The position numbers and the translations under genes were made by a program. Under the pieces are notes generated by a model. That model had not been told where the DNA came from. It saw nothing but the letters and a program-made list of their open reading frames with translations, and made no database searches. 64,000 nucleotides of DNA from Cocos nucifera (taxonomy: Eukaryota; Streptophyta; Magnoliopsida; Arecales; Arecaceae): NCBI GenBank assembly GCA_006176705.1, contig QRFJ01002121.1, forward strand, positions 103,107-167,106, read 5' to 3'. Shown here piece by piece: positions 47,396-58,579 of the stretch. Position 1 is the stretch's first letter; the number at the start of each line of letters is the position of its first letter.

Positions 47396-49295
47396 TATTA
47401 CCAATGATGTTTTACCATCGCTAATAATTTCTTTCCATCGCTAATAATTATAAACTTATTAGTGATGGAAAAAAGCTATTAGTAATAATTCTATCATTGC
47501 TAATAATTTATTTTCATTTTTAATAATTATAAATATATATTAAAAATAAAATTACTTATTATCATTACTAATAATTTTATTCCATCAATAATATAATTAT
47601 TAGCGATGGCAGCAATGCCGTCGCTAAATGTTGCCACTAATTTTAAATTTTTTTTATTTTTTTTGAATATGATATAATTTTAGAATTTAAAGTTCATCTT
47701 CATCATTCATTATCTAAGTAATTATCATTAGAGTACCATCATAAAAAACTACCTTGATCCATTAGCCCTAGCTATGTCGATCAATAAAATTTAATTTCAA
47801 TGGCCATCAACAACCACATGATGATTTAATAGACAGAGACCATCAATGGATCCAAAAACTTGCAATGATAATCTTGATGATATTTGAAATACACTATCAA
47901 AATTTTACTTCAATTGAACATCATTATCATGATTAATTTAGTACAGGATGATTTAGATTGTTAATTAATAAAAGCTAAGTAATCAAAAGACCAAACAGTA
48001 TTCGATTAAGATAATTTTTTAGATAATGATCTTGGCTACTACTTTAATCATTTATACAATGGTGATCATAAAATTTAAATCATTCATATTTAAACCATAC
48101 ATGTTAAGTAGATCTTACAAAAGTACAAGTATAATTACTTAAAAACTTTAAGAATGAGTATCAAGAGATATATAATTTTGGATCATCCATATATGCACAG
48201 TTTGAATTTTACAATCATCACCATATAAACAATCAAAGTAGTAGCAAAGATCATTTATCTAAAAAATTATTTTATAATCGAATGTTGTTTGGCTTTTCGA
48301 TCACTCTTTCTTTATTTAATGGATCAAATCATTCCATACTAAATGGTTAAAATAATGATGTTCAATTAAAGTAAAATTTTGATAATATATTATAAATATA
48401 ATTGAGATCATCCTTATAAGTTTTCAAATTTATTGATGGTCTTTATTTATCAGATCATCACGCGGTTGTTCGTATTCATCAAAATTAAATTTATTGATCA
48501 ACATAGTTAGGATTATTGGATCAAGAAAATTTTTTGTAATGATACTCTAATGATAATTATTTGAATAATGAATAGTGAAGATAGACTTTAAATTCTAAAA
48601 TTATACTATATTTAGAAAATAAAAAAATAAAATTAGTCATAGAATTTAGAGACAACATTTCTGCCATTCCTAATATCTTATTAGCAATGTATTTTTGACT
48701 ATTAGTGATGAAAGAGCCGTTGCTAATTACTTTAAATTTTTTTTAAAAAATTGGTTATAATTATAATTAAATTAGCTAATTACTGATGGCTATTAATGAT
48801 GTTTCAATTTTCCATCTCTAATATTTTTTTAAAAAATATTTAAAAAAATTTAAAAAATATTTTTTAAATTATTAATATTAGAAATGGCTTTTTTCATCAC
48901 TAATAATATAATTTCATCACTAATAATCCTACAAAAAATTTTAAAAAATAAAATTACTTTTTATTAGTGATGGCAAAAGGCCATCACTAATAATAATCAA
49001 CCATCGCTAATAATAATAAAATTTAATTAAAAAATTAAATTACTATGTATTAGTGATGACTAATTGCTATCTCTAATATTGTTGTAAATACCTACAGTGA
49101 TGGCACTGCCATCACAACTTCTATCGCTAATAACTATTAGAGATGGCTAAGCTTCTATCGCTAAAGCGTTTAGTAAAATGTAATATTAGCAACGTCAGGA
49201 TCGCCGTCGCTAATTCTATCGCTAAAATTTATTATTAGCGATGGCAAAAATACCATCATTAATATCCATTGCTAATACTCTATTTTCTTATAGTA
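47396..49295. repeat. CACTA-2 right part with TATTAGCGATGG repeats
   Basis: Two blocks of subterminal-type repeats (47396-47640 and 48660-49295) flank the inverted repeat at 47640-48660. No coding potential. Confidence 0.65.
47640..48660. repeat. Imperfect inverted repeat of about 480-bp arms inside CACTA-2
   Basis: The left arm (about 47640-48110) and right arm (about 48140-48660, inverted) share long blocks. Examples are TAATTTTAGAATTTAAAG, TAATTATCATTAGAGTA and AAAATTTTACTT.AATTGAACATCATTAT. They meet near 48115-48140 (CTTACAAAAGTACAAG). AT-rich and non-coding, it could be a fold-back element nested in CACTA-2 or a duplicated internal piece. Confidence 0.7.
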
Positions 49296-50256
49296 ATTAA
49301 ATCTAATTTAAAATCAAATTGAAATGGACTACCTAATCCCTTAATTCCTTAGGATTCTCTCTCTTGTTGGCTGACTAAGAGGAGAGATGGGTGCTGAAAA
49401 TGCTGCCCCTTTTCTCTATGTGTGTATGAAGATGTGAGATAGTGCAAGATTGAATTCAGACTTTGAATTCTTATTTGAATTCAATCCTAATTTGAATTCA
49501 AATTTGAATTGGTTTTTGTTCAGATTAATCCTTATCTGATTAGGACATTGGGGTTTGTTTTGTGCAACAAAATAAAGTGGGGTGTGAAGGCTTGCATGGG
49601 TTATTCTTTTGTGCCGCAACTTCCATCTCCATGCCCCCTTCTCCCTTCTCCCTTCTTCCTCTTCATGCCCAACCTCATCCTCAAATTAGATCTAATCTAA
49701 AGGGAGGAAGAGAAGAAAAAGAGTTCTTTATCTCTTCTTGGCATCTTGAAAAGATTCAGTCATATCTGCACAAAGAGTTCGTGCTGCAGCTTTGTTCTTT
49801 CAGATCTTAGAAGAAGGTTTGAGATCTAAGTTAAAAAACGAGGCCTACAAGGAAGCTAGCACTCCGAGGGCTTTAGAGTTTCGATCAATGACCAATTTCG
49901 TATGGATACTAGCAGAGGCAGGGCATATGCGTGGCTCCGACAAAAACCTCAAGCATCTACTGGATTCGATCCAAGTAAGAAGAAGGATAACAATTCAAGT
50001 AATCGATCTTCCTTCTCTATATTTTGATTTTGATATCTATTATTATATCTATTTCATCATGATTAAAGATCCATAGGTAATTTATAGATTTGATCTGCAT
50101 GCTTTATATGAAAATAGTTTTCATATATGCTTCTGCTAGGTTAAAGTAACCTGATCTGATTTTGCACGCCCTAACCACCTAAAATTCCAATAGGCAGGTC
50201 GAGGTGGCTATACCTTTTTTCCCTTTAAGGATGGTCTAGGCTATGTTGAAAATAAT
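49296..50256 (+). other. Possible remainder of an old LTR; no gene
   Basis: The AT-rich start, a leader-like C/T-rich block (49625-49680) and 'GAAGCTAGCACTCCGAGGG' near 49851 recall in order the layout of the copia LTR read on its minus strand. Short ORFs are present, but none has a recognised domain. The assignment is weak. Confidence 0.35.
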
Positions 50257-50412
50257 GGATTTACCTTTCTTTTTTTGCATGAATCAACTATTGGATCATC
50301 CACTGGATACTTTAATATTCGTATAAATGGTTGGATGATGGAGTTTCAAGTGCTTTGATATTTATATGGTGGATGATCCAATGAAGGATTCATGCAAAGA
50401 AAGGTGAATATC
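50257..50412. repeat. Short inverted-repeat element (MITE-like)
   Basis: Arms 50257-50303 and 50369-50412 are inverted copies (ACCTTTCTTT...GCATGAATC...TTGGATCATCCAC) with a 65-bp spacer. Total length is about 155 bp and it is non-coding. No convincing target duplication is seen. It sits 40 bp before the Tat-B LTR. Confidence 0.6.
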
Positions 50413-50724
50413 CTTCTTTTGTGTGAAACATACAACTCCCATCTTCCTAAGTGTTGGGGTAAAATAACCCCAGCCAAAGTCCTTGGCTGCCAACCTCCAT
50501 CCTTTGGAAATTCGCCAATCTTCTTAGCAATAGGTCCATGCTGCGAAACTTGTCGAAAGCGTATTGAAGTTCGGCCAGACGATCTAGGACAATAAAGGAG
50601 AACCATTATTTTACTAACCCTACTTTTTGACTTAGAATGAGTGACAGGATCAAAGCCCAGTCCTCCTAACCTTGATTGGTAATGAATTTTGAAGATGGGT
50701 GGTGTCCGATATTATAAACGAGAA

Positions 50725-51040
50725 ACTCCTCCAATCGCGCTCCTTTCGGATGGACTCCTTCAGTCACGCTCCTTCTTGATGGACTCCTCCAGTTGTGCTT
50801 CTTCCAGACGGAACCTCTTTAGTCGTGCTCCTTCTAAACAGACCCCTTTAGTCGTGGTCTTTTCGAATGAACTCCTCTAGTCGCGCTCCTTCCTGATGGA
50901 CCCCTTCAATCGTGCATCCTTCAATTGCTCTTCTTCCAGATGAACTCCTTCAGTTGCACTCCTACTAGACGAACTCCTCTAGGCACGCTCCTTCAGGATG
51001 AACTTCTTCAATCGTGCTCCTTCCAGACAAACTCCTCTAG
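50725..51040 (+). repeat. 30-bp minisatellite in the Tat-B LTR (about 10 units)
   Basis: The unit is approximately GATGGACTCCTCCAG plus TCGTGCTCCTTCCA, that is, two related halves of about 15 bp. The first half resembles the 15-bp unit of the arrays at 63046-63309 and 63769-63990. It lies in U3, upstream of the TATA box. Confidence 0.75.
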
Positions 51041-51351
51041 TACCTAGAACACGGCCAAATTTCTCAAAGTCATTAGAGGCTATTTCAATGGACTTCAACT
51101 AGATGCAAGTTTGCTGTACACTGATTGACTCTTAAGCTCGGTCAATCAATTCTAAGCTCAACTTGCCAGCATCTATAATCAACCGGCAAGCATATAGATC
51201 CCCAATCTCTATTCGAACTTCTTTAAATAGATCCTAACTACCTATAAGTTATGATAAATAACAGTCCACTCTTTGTAACAAACTTCATATGGCCTCGGTG
51301 GCCCACTATCAAATAGTTACGACTATCACTATCAGTTTGTTATATGCTCCG

Positions 51352-51361
51352 TCTATAAAAG
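51352..51361 (+). promoter_or_regulatory. TATA box of the Tat-B LTR
   Basis: TCTATAAAAG lies about 235 bp before the LTR end, in the same relative place as in the minus-strand LTR at 62750-62760 and 62886-62896. Confidence 0.6.
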
Positions 51362-51716
51362 AAACCATTAAGATACGTTTTTCTCTAATCACTCCTTCTC
51401 CGTCATTACACTACTCTCTTTTTTCTCTTGAGTACTACATTCCAGTTGGCCAAAAAATTGACTTGAGCATTGGAGGGTCCTACCGGAGCCACCCACCTTC
51501 AATTTGGACTTCTTCTTATAGGTCCATCAGTGGCGTCATCTCCGTCCACTCCAGCGACTCTAATGTCGGCACTATTTTCTACACCAATCGGATTCATGCT
51601 AGAGGAAGGGATCCTTGAACCCTTGTTCTAAAAGAAGTGCTCAATTGAGTTGATCCTCTTCCTTTCTTCTTTAATTCTTTAGATTTCTTTCTCTTAATCT
51701 CTCTTTTATAGTAAAA

Positions 51717-53330
51717 ATGCCCCCAAAGAAGACAACAATCCTATGATCTACTACTTCCACGATCAGATCTAGCTCAGATCCACCTACTCCGACCCCATCG
51801 CCGACACCGCAGCCTCCTCCACTAGTAGCCATGGTAGATCCAGAGTAATTCAACCTACTAGTATAGCAGGTTAGGGGTCTCATCAAAATGGTGCAGACCA
51901 TGCAGCAGCCCCGGGCACCAATTCTGCCAGAGAAATCTCTACCGGAGCATCAAGAACTGATATAGAGAAAGCCTACCTAGGTGAGTAGGCCTATAATCCC
52001 TAGGAAGGAAAAGCAAAAGATAGAGAGCTCCTGTTTCGATCATGATTCCTCTCCTAGAGAAACTCTCTCCATCTCCAATCGGCATCCCTCTAAGATCTAT
52101 GATCGAGATGATGCACTCAATCAAAAACTCTAGGAGATGGGCTAGTAGATCGAAGAGCTCCATCATGCCATCCCAATTTGCAATAATGACATCTGCACTG
52201 ATCCCCCTTCTCTACCCAAATTATGAAGGACTCCATCCCATCAAACTTTAAGCTCCCTTAACTAAAGAGTTATGATGGGACTTCTGATCCGATGGACCAC
52301 TTTGAGGTCTTCTGGATCATGATGCTGCTCCATGGCATATCTGACGCCATTCTTTGTCGAGCTTTCTTCTCCACTCTGAAGGAAGTAGTAAGAAGTTGGT
52401 ACTTGAGCCTTAAACTAGGTACCATCATTTTTTTAACCAACTGAGCCATGAATTCATGGCTCATTTCATCAGCAGCCATTGCCAAAGATGAGGTTCAAAC
52501 TCTCTCGTCAACATCAAGCAAAAGAAAGAGTAGTTCATTCGAGCCTATGTCAACCGCTTCAATGTTGCTATCCTGAAAGTCCAAAATCTGGATCAATCTA
52601 TTACCATGGTCATACTAAAGGATGGTCTTTAGAAAAATGATCTTCTTTTTTTCTTGAAGAAGAAGTACCTCCGAAACTTTGCCGACATGTTGGCCCGGGC
52701 CGAAGGCTATGCTTGGATGGAGGAAGCCTTCAGATTGAAAGATGAACAAGAAGCAAAAAAGTGGCAAGCATGCAACCCCAACAAGCCTGCAATTGAAGAA
52801 AGGTTGAGTGAAGCTCGATCTTGCTCTCAAACCCCTCCTGAGCAAAAATGAGACTAGACTCCCCCTCGAGCTTGTTGACAAAGAAGCCCGAATGGAAGAC
52901 CACGATGGAATGCCCCTCCAGAAGATTTCACAACTATGCTCCTCTAAATGCCACAAAGATCTAAATGCTGATGAAGATAAAGGAGCAGTTGCTAAGGCTA
53001 GAGAGGTTATAGAGTCACCCAGCCAGATGCAATCCCAATAAGTACTGCCTCTACTATCATGACCACAATCACAATATTGAACAATGTATCCAGCTTTAGG
53101 ATGAAATTGAAGTACTGATTAAAAGTGGTTGACTAAATTGATTTAGGCATCGATTAGAAAGAAAAGAAGATTGATTGAGAGCCCCATCACACCCTGAACT
53201 ACCTCAGAGGGATGAGCTGCAAGAAGATCAACCTCTATTTGGCATCATCAATACTATTGCTGAAGGACATCGATGGAGGAAGCCAGTGGATCGACAGAGC
53301 TAGTAAAGAAGCACCAGATTGAAGAACCTA
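51717..53330 (+). pseudogene. gag: Tat-B gag, decayed
   Basis: The ATG at 51717 (MPPKKTTIL) runs into TGA after nine codons. Downstream are a Pro/Ser-rich N-terminus (51770-51840) and the gag core 'DPMDHFEVFWIMMLLHGISDAI', 'CRAFFSTLKEVVRSWY' and 'KKKYLRNFADMLARAEGYAWMEEAF' (about 52290-52740). A knuckle-like 'YYHDHNHNIEQCIQL' lies near 53055. These fit Tat-lineage gag. Stops occur every few dozen codons. It would form the capsid if intact. Confidence 0.78.
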
Positions 53331-53339
53331 TCACTTTCA

Positions 53340-53639
53340 CTGAGGAAAATGCTCAAGAGGTATAGTTTCCATATAATGATGTGATTGTAGTAACTTTAAA
53401 TATTGCAAACTATGATATACGCCATATTTTAATTGATAATAGAAGCTTTGTTGATGTCTTGTTTTATTATGCTTTCTCTAAAATATTCATATTTGATAGT
53501 AGGATGGATCCGATGAATTTCTCGTTAGTTGGGTTCACTGGCAACATAGTGCCAGTTGAAGGGATAATAACTTTAGAAGTTGTGGCGAGTCGGTACCCAA
53601 AGCAATCTAGTGCTCAACTTGATTTTTCAGTGGTCAAGG
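53340..53639 (+). pseudogene. Tat-B aspartic protease, N-terminal part, split by an insertion
   Basis: The open frame from 53381 reads 'ITLEV', 'ANYDIRHILIDNRSFVDVLFYYAF' and 'FTGNIVPVEGIITLEVV'. The catalytic Asp is kept, but the motif D-N-G-S is D-N-R-S. The sequence stops at 'LDFSVVKV' (53640), where the nested element starts, and resumes at 57103 with 'APSAYNAILGRSSLIALQAV'. Confidence 0.8.
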
Positions 53640-54575
53640 TGTGAGGATTTATGGTGCTCCCAAGCCTTGGGAGGCCATAGAAGGAGTTAGGGGATTGGCT
53701 TCAGAGATTTTAGGGGCTTGGTTGGTGCTTCGAAAACCTAGGACACAAGATAAAGCAAAGAACCAAAGTCAGAGAATCAAGACTACAGAAAGAAGATTTT
53801 CTACAGGTTAGTCAACTCAGTCCAAAACTAGATCGGCTAAGTCTCAGAGCACAAGCAAAATAGAGAGCTACACATTTGAGACTGCTGGCACAGCATAGGA
53901 CTAGATTGGCTCAATTTTAGACTAAGCTGATCCAGTGAAACTTAGCCGGCTTAGTGCTGAGACTGAGCCGGCTCAGTGCGCGGGTAGAGTTACGCGAGGA
54001 TCTATTTTGGGCTAGGATCTGGGATAATCCTAAGGGTCGTAAGGTCTGATTTTAGAGCTCTTAAGGAGGCTAATTCATATATCGGTCGGGTCTAGATTCA
54101 GAGGATGAGAGCGTGGGAGACATGGGTGTACATGGGCTAGGTGAGTGCTTTCATGTATTGGGTTAGCCAGAGAGTTTCTTGGTCGGGCCTAATGGCTATG
54201 TATAAATACATAGGTTATATTAAGATTTTAAAAAAAAGATTGGAATCAATACAGACCTTTTCTTCTTCAACTCTCTTCTTCTCTTTTCTCTAGAGTTGCC
54301 GCCCTAGGGTTCTTAAAGAAGCCCTAGAGAAGGGGGCATCTCCCTTAAGCCCAAGGAGGAAAGTGCCCCATCACAGATCCAAGTGGAGGATCAGTGGTGT
54401 GCTGCCCATAGAGAACATCACAGATTTCTTTAGGTCCGTGCTAAAGATCAGAAACTTCTGTAACATGGTATTAGGGTGCTTATGATGTCAAGGATGATTG
54501 GTGTTCGAGCGATATCATGGGTTTACAATTTGGTATCAAAGCTAGGTGATGTCTGGAATGTTGTGGATGATAATA
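53640..54575 (+). repeat. LTR (5') of the plus-strand non-autonomous element
   Basis: TATAAATA lies at 54201. A 16-bp perfect palindrome ACTGAGCCGGCTCAGT lies at 53962-53977 among related half-sites. Primer-site-like TGGTATTAGGGTGC lies near 54467, and TGGTATCAAAGC lies at 54531-54542, before the real primer site. Confidence 0.88.
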
Positions 54576-56181
54576 TGGTATCAGAGCCAAGTTTTAGAGC
54601 CTGATGGTGCATAGAAGGAAAGAAGAAATCATATAAGATGAAATCAAAAATCTGCACAAGAATTTTATGGTATGTCTCAAATCTATCTTATTATTGCTGT
54701 AGCTTGGCCAACCGAGAGCAGCTGATCGAAGGTAGAGATTGAGAGGATTAACAGGAAGGGATTTTTCTAGGGTGGAAGGATTTGGTGCATGATTTGCTGA
54801 TCGATCTTGATGGAAAGATCAGGGTGTATGATGGTTATGTGCTAAGCAGGGAGCACTGGAGTGCTGCAGTAGCGCTTTCCTGAAGATGCAGGGCTAAGAG
54901 AGGCTTGACGATGCAGCAGTTGAGGGATGTATCTCAGCAGAAAATATCAAAATTCTCTAAAAAGATGGGCAGTGTAGGGATATTGAAGAGAGGTTTTCCA
55001 GGGATAATGGTTGAAGGAAGGCTAAAGAAGCAACATACATCCTTCGATGTCTGAAAGGCGGGGAAGTAGTCGGAGATGTATTCAGTGGTTCAACCAGAGC
55101 ATAGATTTATGAAGCCTTGGGAGTGATGGAGATGGATGATCTATGGAGGTCTAGCAGCTTAGGGCTGGGCGACTGTAGAGCGGCACAGAGATGAGTCAGG
55201 GAGTGTTGGAGTGCTGTAGGAGCACTTTTCTAAAGGCACGGGACTGAGAGAGGCTCGGTGGTGCAATAGTCGAGGAGTGTATCTCAATAGAGAGTATTAA
55301 TGGTATCTCAGGAAGATCGGATGTAGGTCTTAAGGAGAGCCAGGGGGTCTCAGAGAGTGCCAGAAGGTCTCTAGCAGCCAGGAGTGTCATGGATCATATT
55401 TTTTCTGCAGGAGCACAAGGAAGAGTTGCGATTCAGGTGGAGGATGGTTCTTTGGGTGCAACTGAAGCGATGGCTGGTGTAGGGGTAGAAGAGAAGGACT
55501 AGGGTGGCATTCCCTAGGGTTCAGTTGCTGGTTTTAGAAGAGTTGGATGAGCTCTTGAGTTTTGAAGGTGCCCATAGGTTGTGGAGGTATCCAAGATAGC
55601 TTCGAAAGGGTCCGTGGAGCATAAAGGGTTCGAAGGGGCAATGACGATGTTTGAGGTGTAGCGGTAGGCTCAGCAGTACAGCATTAAGTGCTTGGCCTTG
55701 AGGAACTCAATGATAGAGTTGGCTTCTACGACATCAGGTAGACTTTGGATATAGGTGGAGCTCTGTAGTGGTGGCTTCACAGGTGGAGAGAAAATTTGGC
55801 ATAAGTTCAGAGCGCTGGTGATGCATAGTTCTAGGTGGAGCGGCACGTGCAGATAGATAGACGTAGCTCTGAGGAGATCATGTCAGGTGGTACAGCATGT
55901 GCTAGTGCAGGAATGCTATAGGTTCTCCAGAAAAGTTTAGAGAAGATGATGCAGCTGCTAAGCAGAAGGAATCCTATAATTCTAGGATGATGCCAAGAAG
56001 CAAGCATAGGTCTTCCGCAATGAAGGCGGTCATCCCAATGGCCTCAAGGATGCACAATAGCTGAAGAGGATTGGCGGAGGCGATGCTTGCATAGGTGCTG
56101 TCGAGTACATAGAGACAGTGGGAATGTGCAGAAGGTCATTACTGAGGGGTTTGTTAAGGCTTGGGGCACCAAGGTGGAGAT

Positions 56182-57096
56182 TGTGAGGATTTGTGGTGCT
56201 CCTAAGCCTTGGGAGGCCATGGGAGGAGTTAGGGGGTTGGCTCCGAAGATTCTAGGGGCTTGGTTGGTGCTTCGGAGACCTAGGACATAAGATGAAACAA
56301 GGAACCAAAGCCGGAGAATCAAGACTGTAGAAAGGAGATTTTCTGTAGGTTAGCTGACTGAGTCTAAAATTTGATCGACTAAGTCTCAAAGAATAGGCAA
56401 AATAGAGAGCTGCGTGTTTGGGACTACTGGCACGGCACAGGACTGGGCCGGCTCAGTTTCAGACTGAGCCAACCTAGTGGAACTTAGCCGGCTCAGTGCA
56501 CGAGCAAGGTTATGCAAGGGTCTATTTTAGGCTTGGGTCTGGGTTGATGCTAGGGGTCTTAAGGCCTGGTTTGAGAGGTCTTAAGAGGACTAATTCATGT
56601 ATGGATCGAGTCCAAATCCAGAGGATGAGAGCATGGGAGACATGGGTGTACATAGGCTCTGTGAGTGCTTTCATGTATTGGGTTAGCCGAGGAGTTTTTT
56701 AGTCAGGCCTAACGGCTATGTATAAATATATAGATTGTATTAGGATTTTAACAAAAAGTTTAGAATCAATACAGACCTTTTCTCCTTCAACTCTCTTTTT
56801 CTCTTCTTTCTAGAGTTGCCGCCCTAGGATTCTTGAAGAAGCCCTAGAGAAGGGGGGTGTCTCCCTCAAGCCCAAGGAGGAAGGCGCCCCATCATAGATC
56901 CAGGTGGAGGATCGGTGGTATGCTGCCCACAGAAAATGTCATAGGTTCATTTAGATCTATGCTAAAGATTAGGAGCTTCCACAATATGGTATTGGGGTGC
57001 TTGTGATGTCAAGGATGATTGGCATTCGAGCGATATCATGGGTCTATAATTTGGTATCAGAGCTAGGTGATGCCTGGAACATTATGGACGACAATA
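56182..57096 (+). repeat. LTR (3') of the plus-strand non-autonomous element
   Basis: TATAAATA lies at 56721. The primer-site-like TGGTATCAGAGC inside the LTR at 57052-57063 is a perfect match to the initiator-Met primer site, although no priming should occur there. Confidence 0.88.
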
Positions 57097-57555
57097 TAAG
57101 GCTCCTTCTGCCTATAATGCAATTCTTGGTCGATCTAGTTTGATTGCACTTCAGGCAGTTATCTCAACTTATTATCTAAAAATGAAGTTCCCAACAGGAT
57201 TTGATGTAGGCGAGGTTCGAAGAGACCAAGCTCTGGCTAGGCATTATTACACCATCACCTTACAAGGAGGGGAGCAAGTAGGTCCTTGTCTGGTGGATGG
57301 ACTTGACGTCCCTGATGATTTGATTGAACAATGGGGGGAGCCCATCGATGATCTTGTAGCAATCCCTTTGAATGATGGAAATGAGGATCACATTGTTCAG
57401 ATTGGCTCCAACTTAGAAGAAGAAGTTAGGAAACAACTCATCTCTTTCTTTCAAAGGAATGCTGATGTTTTTGCTTGGGTACCTACAGATATACCAGGAA
57501 TTGATGCAGAAGTGATGGAACATCATCTGGGTGTAGATCTCAAAATCGGCCAGTG
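57097..57555 (+). pseudogene. Tat-B protease C-terminus and protease-RT linker
   Basis: After the insertion the frame is open to 57556: 'APSAYNAILGRSSLIALQAV', 'YYLKMKFPTGFDVGEVRRDQ', 'DLVAIPLNDGNEDHIVQIGS' and 'FQRNADVFAWVPTDIPGID'. The last is the conserved segment just before RT in Tat elements. It ends at TGA after 'GVDLKIGQ'. This is one of the best-preserved stretches of Tat-B. Confidence 0.82.
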
Positions 57556-58300
57556 AAGCAAAAGAAGTGTAGCTTTGTACCAAAGAGACCGAGGGATATC
57601 ATGGATGAGGTTGATAAATCATTTAAGGCAGAGTTCATCTAGAAAGTGTCTTACCTAGATTGAATTGCAAACATCGTCCTTGTCAAGAAAGCTAACGGTA
57701 AGTGGAGGATGTGCATAGACTTCATAGATTTAAACAAAGCTTCCTTGAAAGATAGCTATCTTTTGCTCAGGATTGACCAACTGGCAGATGTAACTTTAGA
57801 CCATGAGCTCCTCATTTTCATGGATGCTTTTTTTGATTACAATCAAATCCGGATGGCACTAGAGGATGATCGCTTTTATTACTGATCATGATCTTTATTA
57901 TTACAAGATCATGCCCTTCGAGCTCAAGAATGCAGATGCAACTTATCAATGCCTAGTCAACAAGATTTTTAAGGAATAGATTGACTGCAATATGGAGGTC
58001 TATGTTGATGATATTTTGGTTAAAAGCCGATCTTCATCAAATCACATTACCAACCTTTAAGAAATCTTCAACACCCTCTGAAGGTACAAAATGGAGCTAA
58101 ACCCTACAAAATATGCTTTCAAAGTAACCTGAAAAAATCTCCTAGGATTTATGGTGTCGAAAAATGGCATTGAAGCAAATCCATAGAAGATCAAAGCTAT
58201 CCATGAGATGACTATCTCAAAAATAATAAAAGAAGTTCAGCGCCTTACAAGCAAGGTGGCAGTCCTAAACTGTTTCGTCTTATGGTCGGTGAAATGTTGC
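57556..58300 (+). pseudogene. Tat-B reverse transcriptase, decayed
   Basis: Fragments in shifting frames: 'MDEVDKSFKAEFI', 'VKKANGKWRMCIDFIDLNKAS', 'LLIFMDAFFDYNQIRMA' and 'CPSSSRMQ' (shifted). The intact active site YVDD is at 58001-58012, followed by 'ILVKSRSSSNHITNL'. Then 'MELNPTKYAFKV' and 'LLGFMVSKNGIEANP' lead to the thumb. One shift lies near 57880. It is inactive because of stops despite the intact YVDD. Confidence 0.8.
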
Positions 58301-58579
58301 ATGCCCTTATTTCAAGTACTAAAATAGCCTAAGAACTTCAACTGAAATCCCGAGTGTCAGCAGGTCTTTGAAGAATTGAAGAACTACCTTAGTTCACCTC
58401 CATTACTCGCCAAGTCTCAACCTAGAGAAGAGTTATTCTTGTACTTAATAGTATCACTAGCAGCTATTGGAACCATCTTAATCAGAGAAGAAGCTAAAGT
58501 CTAGAAGCCAATCTATTACATAAGCCAAGTTCTATAGGATGGAAAAACAATATATACCAAATTAGAAAAGCTAACATAT

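Larger units (their letters stand above)
35495..49295. mobile_element. CACTA-2: CACTA-type non-autonomous element with nested copia element
   Basis: The left end is CACTATAAGAATAT and the right end is the inverse of TACTATAAGAAAAT, with one terminal base changed. The 3-bp target duplication ATT is present on both sides (35492-35494 and 49296-49298), as expected for CACTA elements. Without the copia insert it is about 3.25 kb. The left 800 bp resemble CACTA-1, including the acidic transposase tail (about 36125-36210). The right 1.9 kb share only the terminus and the TATTAGCGATGG repeats. Internal coding is replaced by G-rich filler. Confidence 0.75.
50452..51586 (+). repeat. Tat-B 5' LTR
   Basis: It starts TGTTGGGGTAAAATAACCCC (with a GGGGT/AACCCC hairpin) and ends CTACACCA. 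It matches the Tat-C LTR (31144 to 29794). The 5' third is taken up by a 30-bp minisatellite, and the TATA box is at 51352. Confidence 0.75.
53640..57096 (+). mobile_element. Non-autonomous LTR retrotransposon (LARD-like), plus copy
   Basis: LTRs at 53640-54575 (936 bp) and 56182-57096 (915 bp), beginning TGTGAGGATT, flank a 1606-bp internal part. The primer-binding site TGGTATCAGAGCC starts at 54576, directly after the 5' LTR. A purine-rich AAGGTGGAGAT precedes the 3' LTR. The flanks are CAAGG and TAAGG, a 5-bp target duplication with one change. The internal region has no gag or pol and matches that of 18984-22407, sharing TGGTGCATG/AAAGG and GTGAAATCAAAAATCT. It is nested in the Tat-B protease. 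Confidence 0.9.

Noticed and set aside
49509..50076. Overlapping plus-strand ORFs as a host gene
   Set aside because: The ORFs are short, carry no recognised motif, and the order of sequence blocks resembles an LTR.
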